Shown here: one piece after another, positions 45,088 to 55,626 of the stretch
Numbering within the stretch: position 1 is the first letter of the stretch
How the letters are laid out: the number at the start of each line of letters is the position of its first letter
From: Magnetospirillum fulvum
GTDB taxonomy: Bacteria > Pseudomonadota > Alphaproteobacteria > Rhodospirillales > Magnetospirillaceae
DNA: 64,000 nucleotides
Assembly: GCF_900108475.1 (NCBI RefSeq)
Contig: NZ_FNWO01000004.1
Span: 186,001-250,000 of the forward strand
Direction: 5' to 3'
Notes under the pieces: generated by a model
What the model was told of the DNA's origin: nothing
The model's database searches: none
What the model saw: the letters and a program-made list of their open reading frames with translations, nothing else
Program-made: the position numbers and the translations under genes

Positions 45088-46107
45088 CTATCCCTGTCCC
45101 GGCAACCGGCCGAGAGCGGTCAGCGTACCGGCGGTCAACACCACCCAGATCAGCGAGAAGGGCAGGAACACCTTCCATCCCAGCCGCATCAACTGGTCGT
45201 AGCGGTAGCGTGGAAAGGTCGCCCGGACCCAGATGAAGATGAACATCACCAGGCAGACCTTGGCGAAGAACCACACCGGTCCCGGCAGGAAGGTCCAGCC
45301 GAACGGGGCCAGCCAGCCACCCAGGAACAGAACCGAGGTCATCGCGCCGACGACCAGCATATTGATATATTCGCCCAGGTAGAACAGCGCGAATGGCATT
45401 GCCGAATATTCGACGTTATAGCCCGCCACCAATTCGGATTCGCATTCGGGCAGATCGAACGGCGAGCGGTTGGTTTCAGCCAGTCCCGAGGCGATGAACA
45501 GCACGAACAGCGGCAGGTGGGGCAGAACGAACCACATCTCCTCCTGAGCCCGGACGATCGCCGACAGGTTCAGCGATCCGGCGGTCACCAGCACCGACAC
45601 CAGGATCAGGCCGATCGACACCTCGTAGGACACCATCTGCGCCGCCGAGCGTAGCGCGCCCAGGAAGGCATAGCGCGAGTTCGAGGCCCATCCCGCCATC
45701 ACCACGCCATAGACGCCCAGGCTCGACACCGCGAAGACGTAAAGGATGCCGACATTGATGTCGGCCAGCACCAGACCGTCGCCGAACGGGATCACCGCCC
45801 ACACCACCAGCGCAACGATGAAGGTGATCATCGGGGCGAACAGATAAATCCCCCGGTTCGCGCTGGTCGGCAGCACGGTTTCCTTGAAGAATAGCTTAAC
45901 GCCGTCGGCGAAGGGTTGCAGCAGCCCGAGCGGCCCGACCACGTTCGGCCCCTTGCGCAGGTGCATCGAGCCGATGACCTTGCGCTCGGCATAGACCAGA
46001 TAGGCCATCACAACCAACAGCGGCAGGATGATCACGACGATCTTTGCGACGATGACGATCAGCGTCCACAGAACGGGCGGAAACTGCGCGGCCACGAGGT
46101 CAAGCAT
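45088..46107 (-). CDS. nuoH: NADH-quinone oxidoreductase subunit H
   Basis: The product is 339 residues from ATG 46107, which overlaps the nuoG stop by 8 bp. The eight-helix subunit has [34 protein letters not shown] and the quinone-site region [23 protein letters not shown] (acidic residues conserved). It forms the quinone chamber with NuoB and NuoD. Confidence 0.96.
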   Translation of the reverse strand: MLDLVAAQFPPVLWTLIVIVAKIVVIILPLLVVMAYLVYAERKVIGSMHLRKGPNVVGPLGLLQPFADGVKLFFKETVLPTSANRGIYLFAPMITFIVALVVWAVIPFGDGLVLADINVGILYVFAVSSLGVYGVVMAGWASNSRYAFLGALRSAAQMVSYEVSIGLILVSVLVTAGSLNLSAIVRAQEEMWFVLPHLPLFVLFIASGLAETNRSPFDLPECESELVAGYNVEYSAMPFALFYLGEYINMLVVGAMTSVLFLGGWLAPFGWTFLPGPVWFFAKVCLVMFIFIWVRATFPRYRYDQLMRLGWKVFLPFSLIWVVLTAGTLTALGRLPGQG

Positions 46108-48166
46108 GGTGTCCCGCCTTATGGTGGTTGCAGCCGCCACCAAACGCCGCCACGCAGGCGGCCATCGTGGTGGAGGCGCGGCTGATCGGATCGGTCATGT
46201 AATAGCTGTCGAGGATCGAGGCCAGCGGCCGGTCATCGGTCGCGCCGGGGCGGCCGAACGGCTCCCACAGCGCCCGCTCCAGGCTGCCCGGATGGCCGAA
46301 CAGCGGGTTGAGATTGGTCAGTCGCGCCCGGATCTGATCGAGCGAGTCGAACGGCACGGTGTGGCCCAGCACCTCCGACAGCGCCCGGATCACCCGCCAA
46401 TCCTCCTTGGCCTCGCCGGGCGGGAACACCGCGCGGCGGGTGCGCTGAACGCGGCCCTCGGTGTTGACGTAGGTGGCGTCCTTTTCGGTATAGGCGGCAC
46501 CGGGCAGGATCACGTCGGCGCGGTGCGCCCCGGCATCGCCATGACTGCCGAGATAGACGACGAAGGCATCACCCAGGGCACCCATCTCGATTTCGTCGGC
46601 GCCGAGCAGGAACAGCACCTTGACCGCGCCCGAGGCGGCTCCGGCGATGATCGCCTTGGTGTCGCGTCCACCCGGTCCCGGCACGAAGCCGAGATCGAGG
46701 CCGCCGACCCGGGCGGCGGCGGTGTGCAGCACGTTGAAGCCGTTCCAATCCTCGCGGACCATCCCGGCGGATTCGGCGATGCGCCGGGCCAGACCGAGCA
46801 GAACCGCGCCATCGTCGCGGGCCAGCGCGCCTTGGCCGATAATCAGGGCCGGATGCTTGGCCGCCTTCAGGGTGGCGAGGAAGGGGTGACGGCCTTCGGC
46901 CAGCTCGGTCAGCAGAGCGGGGGAATCGCCCAGCCAGTCATGGGCGAAGGTCAGGTCGGCCTTCGGTCCGATCGCGGCGGCGGCAAGCCCGTGCTCCAGC
47001 CAGCGCTTGCGCAGCCGGGCGTTCAACACCGGGGCCTCGATCCGGGGATTGGTGCCGATCAGCAGCAGGGCGTCGGCCTGTTCGATCCCGGCAATGGTGC
47101 TGTTGAACAGATAGGAGGCGCGGACGGTGGGGTCGAGCGCGGCGCCATCCTGGCGGCAATCGAGATGGAGCGAGCCTAGCGCGGCGAGCAAATCCTTGGT
47201 CGCGGCCATCGTCTCGGCATCGGCCTGATCGCCCGCGATCGCGGCAATGGCGCTGCCCTCCAGACCGGTCAGCCGGGCGGCGATCGCGGCGAACGCCTCG
47301 GGCCAGGTCGCAGGCGTCAGCTTGCCGTCCTTGCGGACATAGGGGCGGTCGAGCCGCTGCCGCTTCAACCCGTCGCAGGCGAAGCGCGAGCGGTCGCCCA
47401 GCCATTCCTCGTTGATGTCCTCATTGATCCGGGGCAGCACCCGGATCACTTCGTTGCCGCGCGAATCGACCCGGATCGCGGCACCCAACCCGTCCATCGC
47501 ATCGACGGTTTCGGTGCGGCGCAGTTCCCACGAGCGATAGCGGAACGATGCGGGCTTGTTGGTCAGCGCGCCGACCGGGCAGAGGTCGATCAGATTGCCC
47601 GACAATTCCGACGATACCGTCTCGCCGACATAGCGGGTCACTTCGAGATGCTCGCCCCGGCCGAGACCGCCCAGCACCGGAGTTCCGGCGATTTCGGCGG
47701 CGAAGCGGATACAGCGGGTGCATTGGATGCACCGGGTCATGTGGGTCGCGATCAGCGGGCCGTAATCCTTGTCCGGCTGGGCGCGCTTGGTCTCCTCGTA
47801 GCGGCTGCGGTCCGACCCATAGGCCATCGCCTGATCCTGAAGGTCGCACTCGCCGCCCTGATCGCAGATCGGACAATCGAGCGGATGGTTGACCAGCAGG
47901 AACTCCATCACCCCCTGGCGCGCCTTGCGCACCACCGGGGTGTTGGTCTGCACCACCATGCCGTCGGCGACCGGCATCGCGCACGACGCGACCGGCTTTG
48001 GCACTTTCTCGACCTCGACCAGACACATCCGGCAATTGCCAGCGATCGCGAGGCGTTCGTGATAACAGAATCGCGGAATCTCAATGCCCAGACGATCCGC
48101 CGCCTGGAGAATCGTGGTTCCGGGCTCGACGTCGATTTCCCTGCCGTCGATGGTCAGCTTGGGCAT
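46100..48166 (-). CDS. nuoG: NADH-quinone oxidoreductase subunit G
   Basis: The 688-residue protein has an N-terminal 2Fe-2S domain ([19 protein letters not shown]), a His/Cys site ([19 protein letters not shown]), a 4Fe-4S site ([10 protein letters not shown]), then a molybdopterin-oxidoreductase-like domain without its cofactor role. It carries the electron chain of the NADH-dehydrogenase module. It lies 15 bp after nuoF and has the normal length. Confidence 0.96.
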   Translation of the reverse strand: MPKLTIDGREIDVEPGTTILQAADRLGIEIPRFCYHERLAIAGNCRMCLVEVEKVPKPVASCAMPVADGMVVQTNTPVVRKARQGVMEFLLVNHPLDCPICDQGGECDLQDQAMAYGSDRSRYEETKRAQPDKDYGPLIATHMTRCIQCTRCIRFAAEIAGTPVLGGLGRGEHLEVTRYVGETVSSELSGNLIDLCPVGALTNKPASFRYRSWELRRTETVDAMDGLGAAIRVDSRGNEVIRVLPRINEDINEEWLGDRSRFACDGLKRQRLDRPYVRKDGKLTPATWPEAFAAIAARLTGLEGSAIAAIAGDQADAETMAATKDLLAALGSLHLDCRQDGAALDPTVRASYLFNSTIAGIEQADALLLIGTNPRIEAPVLNARLRKRWLEHGLAAAAIGPKADLTFAHDWLGDSPALLTELAEGRHPFLATLKAAKHPALIIGQGALARDDGAVLLGLARRIAESAGMVREDWNGFNVLHTAAARVGGLDLGFVPGPGGRDTKAIIAGAASGAVKVLFLLGADEIEMGALGDAFVVYLGSHGDAGAHRADVILPGAAYTEKDATYVNTEGRVQRTRRAVFPPGEAKEDWRVIRALSEVLGHTVPFDSLDQIRARLTNLNPLFGHPGSLERALWEPFGRPGATDDRPLASILDSYYMTDPISRASTTMAACVAAFGGGCNHHKAGHHA

Positions 48167-48181
48167 GTGTTCATTCCGTCC

Positions 48182-49465
48182 TCAAGCGGCCCGGCCCCGC
48201 GACTGGCGCTCCGCGATGCGGCGCTCCAGTTCGGGGCGGAAGGCGCGGATCAGTCCCTGGATCGGCCAGGCGGCGGCATCGCCCAGCGCGCAGATGGTGT
48301 GTCCCTCAATCTGGCGGGTCAGTTGGTCCAGCCGTTCGATCTCGTGCGGTTCGGCGTCGCCGGTGACCATCCGCGCCATGATCCGGGCCAGCCAGCCGGT
48401 GCCTTCGCGGCAGGGGGTGCACTGGCCACAGCTTTCGTGGGCATAGAATTTCGACAGGCGGGCGATGGCGCGGACGATGTCGGTCGATTTGTCCATCACG
48501 ATCACCGCCGCGGTGCCGAGGCCAGAGCGCACGTCGCGCAGGCTGTCGAAATCCATCAGCACGGTGTCGCAGATATCCTTGGTCAGCACCGGAACCGACG
48601 AGCCGCCGGGGATCACCGCCAACAGATTGTCCCAGCCGCCGCGCACACCGCCCGCGTGAGTCTCGATCAACTCGCGCAACGGAATGCCCATTTCCTCTTC
48701 GACGTTGCAGGGATTGTTGACATGGCCGGAGATGCAGAACACCTTGGTTCCGCTGTTCTTCGGCCGACCCAGCGCGGCGAACCACGCGCCGCCGCGACGC
48801 AAAATCGTCGGGGCCACCGCAATCGATTCGACGTTGTTGACAGTGGTCGGGCAGCCATAAAGACCGACCCCGGCGGGGAAGGGGGGTTTCAGACGCGGCT
48901 GACCCTTCTTGCCTTCCAGGCTTTCGATCAGCGCGGATTCCTCGCCGCAGATATAGGCTCCGGCACCGCGATGAACATACAGCTCGAACGGCCAGCCCGA
49001 CCCGCAGGCGTTGGGGCCGATCAGTCCGGCGGCGCGGGCTTCGTCGATCGCGGCCTGAAGGTTCTGGGCCTCGGCGACGAACTCGCCCCGAATATAGATG
49101 TAGCCGACCCGAGCCCCGATCGCGAAGCCGGCGATCAACGCGCCCTCGACCAGCTTATGCGGCTCGTGGCGGATGATGTCGCGGTCTTTGCAGGTGCCCG
49201 GCTCGCCCTCGTCGGCGTTGATGACGAGATAGTGCGGGCGCTCGCCTTCGACCTTGGGCATGAACGACCATTTGACCCCGGTGGGGAAGCCCGCGCCGCC
49301 GCGTCCACGCAGGCCCGAACTCTTCATTTCCTCGATCACCCAGTCGCGGCCCTTGGCCAGCAACTCGCGGGTGCCGCTCCAATCGCCACGCGCCTGCGCG
49401 CCCTTCAGCCGCCAGTCGTGGAAGCCATAGAGATTGGTGAAGATCCTGTCGCGGTCGCGCAGCAT
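48182..49465 (-). CDS. nuoF: NADH-quinone oxidoreductase subunit F
   Basis: The product is 427 residues from ATG 49465. The NADH/FMN site is in [16 protein letters not shown], followed by [16 protein letters not shown], and the N3 4Fe-4S cluster is in [15 protein letters not shown]. It takes electrons from NADH and passes them to NuoG via FMN. The start overlaps the nuoE TGA (ATGA), which decides against the longer upstream frame. Confidence 0.97.
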   Translation of the reverse strand: MLRDRDRIFTNLYGFHDWRLKGAQARGDWSGTRELLAKGRDWVIEEMKSSGLRGRGGAGFPTGVKWSFMPKVEGERPHYLVINADEGEPGTCKDRDIIRHEPHKLVEGALIAGFAIGARVGYIYIRGEFVAEAQNLQAAIDEARAAGLIGPNACGSGWPFELYVHRGAGAYICGEESALIESLEGKKGQPRLKPPFPAGVGLYGCPTTVNNVESIAVAPTILRRGGAWFAALGRPKNSGTKVFCISGHVNNPCNVEEEMGIPLRELIETHAGGVRGGWDNLLAVIPGGSSVPVLTKDICDTVLMDFDSLRDVRSGLGTAAVIVMDKSTDIVRAIARLSKFYAHESCGQCTPCREGTGWLARIMARMVTGDAEPHEIERLDQLTRQIEGHTICALGDAAAWPIQGLIRAFRPELERRIAERQSRGRAA

Positions 49466-50073
49466 CACGCTCTCTCCGTCGCAGCGGCGGGGGACGTCAG
49501 GGTGGTCGGACCACCAGCGGGACACGAGGTCTGGCGGCCGGTCTGCGATCCCGTCTTCGGGGTCTCGCCGCGTCCCAACGCTTCCAGCACGGCGCGGGTG
49601 CTGGCGGCATCAAGATCCTCGTAATAATCGTCGTTGATCTGGATCACCGGGGCGTTGACGCACGCCCCCAGACATTCCGCCTCGGACAAGGTGAACAGAC
49701 CGTCGGCCGTGGTCTCGCCGATACCGATCCCCAGCGTTTCCCGCACCGAGTCCAGCACCGCGTCCGAGCCGCGCAACATGCAAGGCAGGTTGGTGCAGAT
49801 CTGGACGTGGAAGCGGCCGACCGGGCGGCGGTTGTACATCGTGTAGAAGGTGGCGACTTCCTCGACCTGGATCGGGGCCATCCCCAGCATGTCGGCAATC
49901 GCTTCGATCGCGGCGCGGCTGACCCAGCCTTCCTGACGCTGGGCGAGATCAAGCAGCGGCATCACCGCGCTCTGTTGCCGCCCAATGGGATAGCGGGCAA
50001 TGAAGGCGCGGGCCTGTTCGGCGCTTTCCGCCGTGAAGGCGAAGGCGGCGGGTTCTGCGGGGCTGTCGCTCAT
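49465..50073 (-). CDS. nuoE: NADH-quinone oxidoreductase subunit E
   Basis: The 202-residue thioredoxin-like subunit binds a 2Fe-2S cluster (N1a) through [13 protein letters not shown] and [12 protein letters not shown]. Its N-terminal helical part ([20 protein letters not shown]) is typical. A Pro/Thr/Gly-rich tail of about 35 residues extends past the usual fold. ATG 50073 overlaps the nuoD stop by 4 bp. Confidence 0.96.
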   Translation of the reverse strand: MSDSPAEPAAFAFTAESAEQARAFIARYPIGRQQSAVMPLLDLAQRQEGWVSRAAIEAIADMLGMAPIQVEEVATFYTMYNRRPVGRFHVQICTNLPCMLRGSDAVLDSVRETLGIGIGETTADGLFTLSEAECLGACVNAPVIQINDDYYEDLDAASTRAVLEALGRGETPKTGSQTGRQTSCPAGGPTTLTSPAAATERA

Positions 50074-51248
50074 CGGTCGATCTCGCCGAAAACAATGTCG
50101 ATGGAGCCGATATTGGCCACCACGTCGGCCAGCATATGGCCTCTCGACATCATGTCGAGAGCTTGAAGATGGACGAACCCCGGCGGCCGGATTTTGCAGC
50201 GATAGGGTTTGCCGCTGCCGTCGGCGATCAGATAGACCGCGAACTCGCCCTTGGGCGCTTCGACGGCGGCATAGACCTCGCCAGCGGGGACGCGGAAGCC
50301 TTCGGTGAACAGCTTGAAATGGTGGATCAGCGCCTCCATCGAGCGCTTCATCTCGGCGCGCGGCGGGGGAGTCACTTTGTTGTCGTCGACCTTGACCGCG
50401 CCGCCCGGCATCTTTTCCAGACACTGGCGGATCAGCAGGATGCTCTGGCGCATCTCCAGCACGCGGACGAGGAAGCGGTCGTAGCAATCGCCGTTGCTGC
50501 CGACCGGAATGTCGAACTCAAGCTGGTCGTAGACCTCGTAAGGCTGGGCCTTGCGCAGATCCCAGGCGATGCCCGAGGCGCGCAAATTGGGTCCGGTGAA
50601 GCCCCAATCGAGCGCCTGCTCGGCGGTGACGATGCCGATATCGACGGTGCGCTGCTTGAAGATGCGGTTTTCGGTCACCAGCGCTTCGATGTCGTCGAGC
50701 GCCTTGGGGAAGGTCTGGGTCCATTCGCCGATATCGTCGAGCAGATCCTGCGGCAGATCGGCGGCGACGCCGCCCGGCCGGAAGTAATTGGCATGGAGTC
50801 GCGCGCCGCAGGCCCGCTCGTAGAACTCCATCAGCTTGTCGCGTTCCTCGAACCCCCACAGCATCGGGGTCATGCCGCCGACATCGAAGATGTAGGTGCA
50901 AATGTTGAGCAGGTGGTTGAGAACCCGGCCGATCTCGCTATAGAGGGTGCGGATGTATTGAGCCCGCGGCGGCAGGGTCAGCCCCAGCAGCTTTTCCGCC
51001 GCCAGGACGAAGGCGTGCTCCTGGTTCATCGTGCCGACATAATCCAGCCGGTCGAAATAGGGCACCGATTGCAGGTAGGTCTTGTGCTCGATCAGCTTTT
51101 CGGTGCCGCGATGGAGCAGCCCGATATGCGGGTCGGCGCGTTCGACCACTTCGCCCGACATTTCGAGGATCAGGCGCAGCACGCCGTGCGCAGCCGGATG
51201 CTGCGGTCCGAAATTGAGCGAATAGGTTTCGATCCGGGTCTCGGCCAT
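50070..51248 (-). CDS. nuoD: NADH-quinone oxidoreductase subunit D
   Basis: The product is 392 residues from ATG 51248. Conserved patterns are [45 protein letters not shown] and the C-terminal [11 protein letters not shown] and [19 protein letters not shown]. Its conserved His and Tyr line the quinone pocket with NuoB. The gene is separate from nuoC (5 bp gap), as in other alphaproteobacteria and unlike the fused E. coli nuoCD. Confidence 0.97.
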   Translation of the reverse strand: MAETRIETYSLNFGPQHPAAHGVLRLILEMSGEVVERADPHIGLLHRGTEKLIEHKTYLQSVPYFDRLDYVGTMNQEHAFVLAAEKLLGLTLPPRAQYIRTLYSEIGRVLNHLLNICTYIFDVGGMTPMLWGFEERDKLMEFYERACGARLHANYFRPGGVAADLPQDLLDDIGEWTQTFPKALDDIEALVTENRIFKQRTVDIGIVTAEQALDWGFTGPNLRASGIAWDLRKAQPYEVYDQLEFDIPVGSNGDCYDRFLVRVLEMRQSILLIRQCLEKMPGGAVKVDDNKVTPPPRAEMKRSMEALIHHFKLFTEGFRVPAGEVYAAVEAPKGEFAVYLIADGSGKPYRCKIRPPGFVHLQALDMMSRGHMLADVVANIGSIDIVFGEIDR

Positions 51249-51253
51249 GATCT

Positions 51254-51862
51254 TTAGACTCTCCCCCCGGCTTTCTCGTCGCCGGGAAGCGGACCGCCAC
51301 CCTCCCACGGCGATTGGAAATCGAAGCGGCGGAAATCCTGGACCAGCTGCACCGGCTCGTAGACCACCCGCTTCTGCTCGTCGTCGTAACGGACCTCGAC
51401 CCGGCCGGTCAGCGGGAAATCCTTGCGCAGCGGGTGTCCGTCAAAGCCGTAATCGGTCAGAATCCGCCGCAGGTCGGGATGGCCCGAGAACAGCACGCCG
51501 AACATGTCCCACACTTCGCGCTCGAACCAGCCGGCCGAGCTGAACAGCCCGGTCGCCGAGGGGACCGGATTGTCGTCGTCGGTCGCCAGCTTCACCCGGA
51601 TGCGCTGGTTGTGCTTCATCGACAGCAGGTGATAGACGACGTCGAAGCGGGGGTCGCGGCCGGGCCAATCGACCCCGCAGACGTCGAGAAGCTGCTTGAA
51701 CTGGCAGGCGGGATCGTCGCGCAGGAAGGCCAGAACCGACAGGATCGAGGCGGCGGAGACCTCAAGCGTCAGCTCGCCGACGCGATTGACCTCGGCCTGG
51801 CGCACGTCCTGCGGTAAGGCGGCGGCGATCAACTCGCCCAGATCCTTCAGCGCTTGCGTCAT
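51254..51862 (-). CDS. nuoC: NADH-quinone oxidoreductase subunit C
   Basis: The product is 202 residues from ATG 51862. The family pattern is [39 protein letters not shown] and [20 protein letters not shown]. It is a structural part of the peripheral arm. The long frame extension upstream overlaps nuoB and is not used. It lies 26 bp after nuoB. Confidence 0.96.
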   Translation of the reverse strand: MTQALKDLGELIAAALPQDVRQAEVNRVGELTLEVSAASILSVLAFLRDDPACQFKQLLDVCGVDWPGRDPRFDVVYHLLSMKHNQRIRVKLATDDDNPVPSATGLFSSAGWFEREVWDMFGVLFSGHPDLRRILTDYGFDGHPLRKDFPLTGRVEVRYDDEQKRVVYEPVQLVQDFRRFDFQSPWEGGGPLPGDEKAGGRV

Positions 51863-51888
51863 GGTTCGGCGGTCCTTACGTTCGATCG

Positions 51889-52455
51889 CTAGCGGGTGAT
51901 CGCGCCGGTGCGACGGATCTTCTTTTGCAGTTGCAAGATGCCGTAGATCAGAGCCTCGGCGCTCGGCGGACAGCCGGGAACATAGATATCGACCGGGACA
52001 ATGCGGTCGCAGCCACGCACCACCGAATAGCTGTAATGGTAGTAACCGCCGCCATTGGCGCACGATCCCATCGAGATCACCCAGCGCGGCTCGGCCATCT
52101 GGTCGTAGACCCGGCGCAGCGCCGGAGCCATCTTGTTGGTCAGGGTTCCGGCGACGATCATCACGTCGGCCTGACGCGGCGTCGGGCGGAACACCACCCC
52201 GAACCGGTCCATGTCATAGCGGGAACAGGCGGCGTGCATCATCTCGATGGCGCAGCAGGCCAGACCGAAGGTCAGCGGCCACAGGCTGCCGGTGCGAGCC
52301 CAGGCGGCCAGCGCATCGACATTGGCGACGACGAAGCCCTTGTTGGAAATCTCGTCGGTGACGGCGGCCAGCAGGGCATCCTGCTCCGGACCGGGAGGCA
52401 GCAACCGGGCGCCACCCGCCGGCAGGGCCGCCGGTGATTCCCCGCTTATTCCCAT
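51889..52455 (-). CDS. nuoB: NADH-quinone oxidoreductase subunit B
   Basis: The product is 188 residues from ATG 52455, with GGGAG 7 bases before it inside the nuoA 3' end; ATG 52476 would overlap nuoA more. Cluster N2 ligands are visible in [26 protein letters not shown] and [12 protein letters not shown]. The N-terminal 20 residues are Gly/Ala/Pro-rich. It transfers electrons to quinone. Confidence 0.96.
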   Translation of the reverse strand: MGISGESPAALPAGGARLLPPGPEQDALLAAVTDEISNKGFVVANVDALAAWARTGSLWPLTFGLACCAIEMMHAACSRYDMDRFGVVFRPTPRQADVMIVAGTLTNKMAPALRRVYDQMAEPRWVISMGSCANGGGYYHYSYSVVRGCDRIVPVDIYVPGCPPSAEALIYGILQLQKKIRRTGAITR

Positions 52456-52814
52456 TCCAGGGCTCCCTTGCGCCATTCATAGACGAACCCGACGGTCAGC
52501 ACCGCCAGGAAGACCATCATCGACCAGAAACCAAACATTCCGATTTTCCCCAGACTGATCGCCCAGGGGAACAGGAAAGCGATTTCGAGATCGAAAATGA
52601 TGAAGAGAATTGAAACCAGATAGAAGCGGACGTCGAAGCGGGACCGCGAATCGCTAAACGGTTCGAAGCCGCATTCGTAGGGGGTGGCCTTTTCCGTGTC
52701 GGGCTTTTGCCGCGCCACCAGCCACGAACCGCCGACACACAGTCCGGCCATCGCAACGGCGATGCCGAAGAAGACGAGGATCGGCAGATATTCGACCAGC
52801 CAAGCGTCCATCAT
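52446..52814 (-). CDS. nuoA: NADH-quinone oxidoreductase subunit A
   Basis: The 122-residue, three-helix subunit has [20 protein letters not shown], the conserved Cys-loop, followed by [28 protein letters not shown] precedes ATG 52814, with a second ATG directly after. It is the first gene of a 14-gene nuo operon; the promoter should lie in the 160 bp between it and the tRNA gene, but I could not define it. Confidence 0.96.
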   Translation of the reverse strand: MMDAWLVEYLPILVFFGIAVAMAGLCVGGSWLVARQKPDTEKATPYECGFEPFSDSRSRFDVRFYLVSILFIIFDLEIAFLFPWAISLGKIGMFGFWSMMVFLAVLTVGFVYEWRKGALEWE

Positions 52815-52974
52815 TCTTTCCCCGGCCCAAGTTTCTACACCACGAGGATCGCCCGGCACAGTGTCGCGCCCGCTTCGTCGAAGCGCGAGCGGAGCCGACG
52901 TTACCGCCGCCGCCGCTCGATGACGACCCCTGCTGAGACCGATCCGACTCCAACCCGGACCGATCGGGGCCGGG

Positions 52975-53051
<77 letters not shown>

Positions 53052-53431
53052 TCCGTCCGGTCACCGGTACGGGGAGAGTCGGTCTAATACAGTGATCCCA
53101 GACTGTCAAGCAAACAAGGATGGGGCATGGATAATTTCGCGTCGGCATTCGTGACAAATACCTACATGCGAAAAGCGACCTTTCCATCCGTGGTACAGGC
53201 TGGGGTCAGCGATTAGACTATGTTTCCCTCGATTTACAGTATCATAAATATTGGATTGAGTTAACGGTACAAAATTACCAATAAGTCTTAGTATCCTTGG
53301 TTGGTCCGCCAAAAAGGCTCGGCGACCAGTGCCGCAGAGGGTGGCAAAGACATCGTTCCGCTTTTGCCGCTCATTCGGAAGGAGAGGATCTGCTTTGCCG
53401 AAGAGGCAATGCCCGCGACGGCGGGACGCGG
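53052..53431. other. Gene-poor stretch beside tRNA-Asp
   Basis: No recognisable gene. The section 53100-53300 is AT-richer than its neighbours. A - strand frame through it ends in VGICHECRREIIHAPSLFA, which I cannot connect with any family. No integrase or attachment repeat of the tRNA end was seen. Confidence 0.45.
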
Positions 53432-53881
53432 TCAGATATCGTACATCAGGACCGGCTCGATCCGACCCCGTCGGCGCGACATGTCGATCAAGGTGGTGTT
53501 GTCGACGATCGCCGCCATGGCATCGCGAACGTCCTGCATCACGCCGCGAACGGCACAGGTCGCTTCGTCCTGACAATCGGGACAGGGGCGGTAGGCCGAC
53601 CGCGACACACAGGGCACCGGGGCCAGCGGGCCGTCGAGGATGCGGATGATCTCGCCCGTCATGATCCGTTCGGCCGGGCGGGCCAGGGTATAGCCGCCGC
53701 CCTTGCCCTTCTTGCTCGACAGCAGGCCGTGATTCTTCAGTTCGAGCAGAATCGTATCGAGAAATTTCTTGGGAATGCGTTCGGCCTCGGCGATTTCGGC
53801 GATCAGAACCGGTCCCCGTCCTTCGCGTTCGGCCAAATGGACCATGGCCTTTAACCCGTACTTCGCCTTGCTCGACAGCAT
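53432..53881 (-). CDS. Rrf2-family transcriptional regulator with cysteine cluster
   Basis: The product is 149 residues from ATG 53881 (start MLSSKAKYGLKAMVHLA). The winged helix carries IAEIAEAERIPKKFLDTILL and KGKGGGYTLARP, as in IscR/RirA. The Cys set CVSRSAYRPCPDCQDEATC has four cysteines and could bind an Fe-S cluster that senses iron, redox state or NO. The regulon is unknown. ATG 53905 would add eight residues and has no ribosome binding site. Confidence 0.92.
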   Translation of the reverse strand: MLSSKAKYGLKAMVHLAEREGRGPVLIAEIAEAERIPKKFLDTILLELKNHGLLSSKKGKGGGYTLARPAERIMTGEIIRILDGPLAPVPCVSRSAYRPCPDCQDEATCAVRGVMQDVRDAMAAIVDNTTLIDMSRRRGRIEPVLMYDI

Positions 53882-54028
53882 CACACCACCCAGTTGATAG
53901 ATCATAAGAAGAAGCGATTGGAGCAGGGGCTGTCAATGCTCGAATCGGCCCGACGGGGAGGGTTGGGGCAATCAACGCCGAAAGCCCCCCGTCTCGATAG
54001 GACGGGAGGCGTCTGCCGTTGGGCCGGA

Positions 54029-54238
54029 TCAGGGCTTCGCGGGCTTGTTCCAGGCGCAATATTCCTTCTTGGCGCGGGGTTGACCCAGGGTGCCGTCGGT
54101 GGCGGCTTCCTGATAGAACGCGACCGACCCGTCCGGCATACAGACCGGGTCGCCTAATCCGCCAAAGGGCTCGAAGCGGCCCTCGACACATCCGGCCAGC
54201 AGCAAAGCGGCCCCCATCACGATCCCTACTCTGCTCAT
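54029..54238 (-). CDS. Small hypothetical lipoprotein
   Basis: The product is 69 residues from ATG 54238, with GGAGAAGGA upstream. The lipobox (GAALLLAGC) is followed by a short mature part rich in Gly and Pro, with a second Cys pair (DPVCMPDG and EYCAW). No family is recognised. It is divergent from the repeat-containing gene at 54483. Confidence 0.65.
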   Translation of the reverse strand: MSRVGIVMGAALLLAGCVEGRFEPFGGLGDPVCMPDGSVAFYQEAATDGTLGQPRAKKEYCAWNKPAKP

Positions 54239-54482
54239 GACGTCCTTCTCCGTGTTCATTAGGAATATGGACCAGATGGACGTGGTCATCCCCGGCACCG
54301 AAATCCAGTCCCTCGTCCTCGCTCTTTTTCAGCGCGGACTCATCTTGTCTCGTACCGGTTGTTGCCGGTGACGGACTTGTATGGTCGCGAGATACCTCTA
54401 ATGCGCGAGACTTTCATGTCGGGGATGGATTTGCTATCATGGGAAAGCGGGAAGAAGTCCCGCCGCAATGATGGGGGTTAGA

Positions 54483-55388
54483 ATGCCCAATATCGGATTT
54501 TCCGTGACCTCGCAGGGGATCGGCGCGCAGTCGCTGTTCCAAAGCATCCGCCAGACTCCGATCAAAGAGGACGTCTTCGCCCGAGCCGATCCGGACGCGA
54601 AGCGCCAGTTCGAGGATGCCATCAACATCTCGAAAAAGCTGGCCCAGGGCGCAAAGGATGCCCAGGCCTTCGCCACTACCAAAGATCTCGAAGCAAAGAA
54701 AGCGCGTCTCAAGCTCTTGAAGATGCTGGCCCAATCCGCGACCGATCCCCGGACGATCCGGGCGATTGCCCGGGAAGTCGCGGAAATCGCCCGCAGCCTC
54801 GGCAATGCTGCCGCAAGCGGGGGCGGCGGCGGCGGCATGGTTCAGGCCAATGCCACCGCCAGCGTCGCGTCGGGCGAGGGTGCCGCCACGCTCGATAATG
54901 CCACCGCCAGCGTCGCGTCGGGTGAGGGTGCCGCCACGCTCGATGCGGCATCCGGGACCGAAGCGGCGGCCTCGGACGCTGTCGTCGCGACCGGGGCCGG
55001 GGCGGAGGGGGCGGACGCGGAGGAGGGAAGCCAGACGGCTGACACCGCCGCCGCCCAATCCCAAGGCGAGGCGGTCGCGGCACCGGGGGCGGGCGGAGCC
55101 GACCCCTCGATCAAGGAACAGGTCCGGGAATTGCTGCAACTGGCGAAAAAAATCCTGGAGAATCTTCGTTCGAAGGTTCTGCCCGGCAGCCGGGCCTCCG
55201 AAGAGATCGAAAAGGCCAACCGCGAGGTTCTGAAGGCGGCGTCCGCGTTCGGAATCTCGCTCGACGGATCGTCCGACCCGGCGTCCTCCCCGGAAGGGGG
55301 CGGATCGGAAGCGGTTGCGGTCGGGTCCGACCTGTCGCTATCCGTCGTCGAAGTCACTACCGTCGCATCGATCAACATCGAGGTGTGA
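54483..55388 (+). CDS. Hypothetical helical protein with internal 16-residue tandem repeat
   Basis: The product is 301 residues from ATG 54483; upstream ATGs at 54468 and 54471 are in frame and possible. There is no signal peptide. Residues 1-110 are helical and Lys/Arg-rich (DLEAKKARLKLLKML), a Gly run follows, then two identical 16-residue units (NATASVASGEGAATLD), then an acidic Ala-rich part and a second helical region (IKEQVRELLQLAKKILENL). The family is unknown. It lies just before the adhesin cluster and is closed by a strong terminator. Confidence 0.7.
   Translation: MPNIGFSVTSQGIGAQSLFQSIRQTPIKEDVFARADPDAKRQFEDAINISKKLAQGAKDAQAFATTKDLEAKKARLKLLKMLAQSATDPRTIRAIAREVAEIARSLGNAAASGGGGGGMVQANATASVASGEGAATLDNATASVASGEGAATLDAASGTEAAASDAVVATGAGAEGADAEEGSQTADTAAAQSQGEAVAAPGAGGADPSIKEQVRELLQLAKKILENLRSKVLPGSRASEEIEKANREVLKAASAFGISLDGSSDPASSPEGGGSEAVAVGSDLSLSVVEVTTVASINIEV
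54849..54944 (+). repeat. 48-bp tandem repeat, two copies
   Basis: 54849-54896 and 54897-54944 match at 47 of 48 bases (single synonymous difference GGC/GGT). The repeat is in frame and codes for the same 16 residues twice, so it is a recent duplication able to vary in number. Confidence 0.9.
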
Positions 55389-55390
55389 CA

Positions 55391-55420
55391 GGAAGGAGGG
55401 CGTTGCCCTCCTTCCTTTCT
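55391..55420 (+). terminator. Rho-independent terminator after the repeat protein
   Basis: GGAAGGAGGGC (55391-55401) and GCCCTCCTTCC (55405-55415) form a perfect 11-bp stem with a GTT loop, followed by TTTCT. It starts 3 bp after the stop codon. Confidence 0.85.
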
Positions 55421-55549
55421 CCTAATCGGGTAAAACCCGCGATTTCGATAAAATTCCATTAAAATTACGACTAATTACTCTACGGGTACCAGGAAAAACC
55501 CGCATTCCCTACGGTCAACGCCCCACCTACGCCTTTCCGTTGTTCGATA

Positions 55550-55594
55550 TGGACCAAAGTCCACAATTGACACTAAGTGATCGCTGGTAATAAT
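55550..55594 (+). promoter_or_regulatory. Putative sigma-70 promoter with adjacent palindrome
   Basis: TTGACA (55567-55572) and AATAAT (55589-55594) are 16 bases apart. A palindrome TGGAC-caaa-GTCCA (55550-55563) sits directly upstream of the -35, a usual operator or activator place. It is about 33 bp before the TIGR03032-like gene and probably drives the adhesin operon. Confidence 0.6.
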
Positions 55595-55626
55595 GGCGAG
55601 GATAGCTATCAATTCCGGGTGTTCGT

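Noticed and set aside
53106-54191. 361-codon - strand frame after tRNA-Asp
   Set aside because: It overlaps the clear Rrf2 gene in a different frame of the same strand, and its composition is arginine-rich and non-protein-like.
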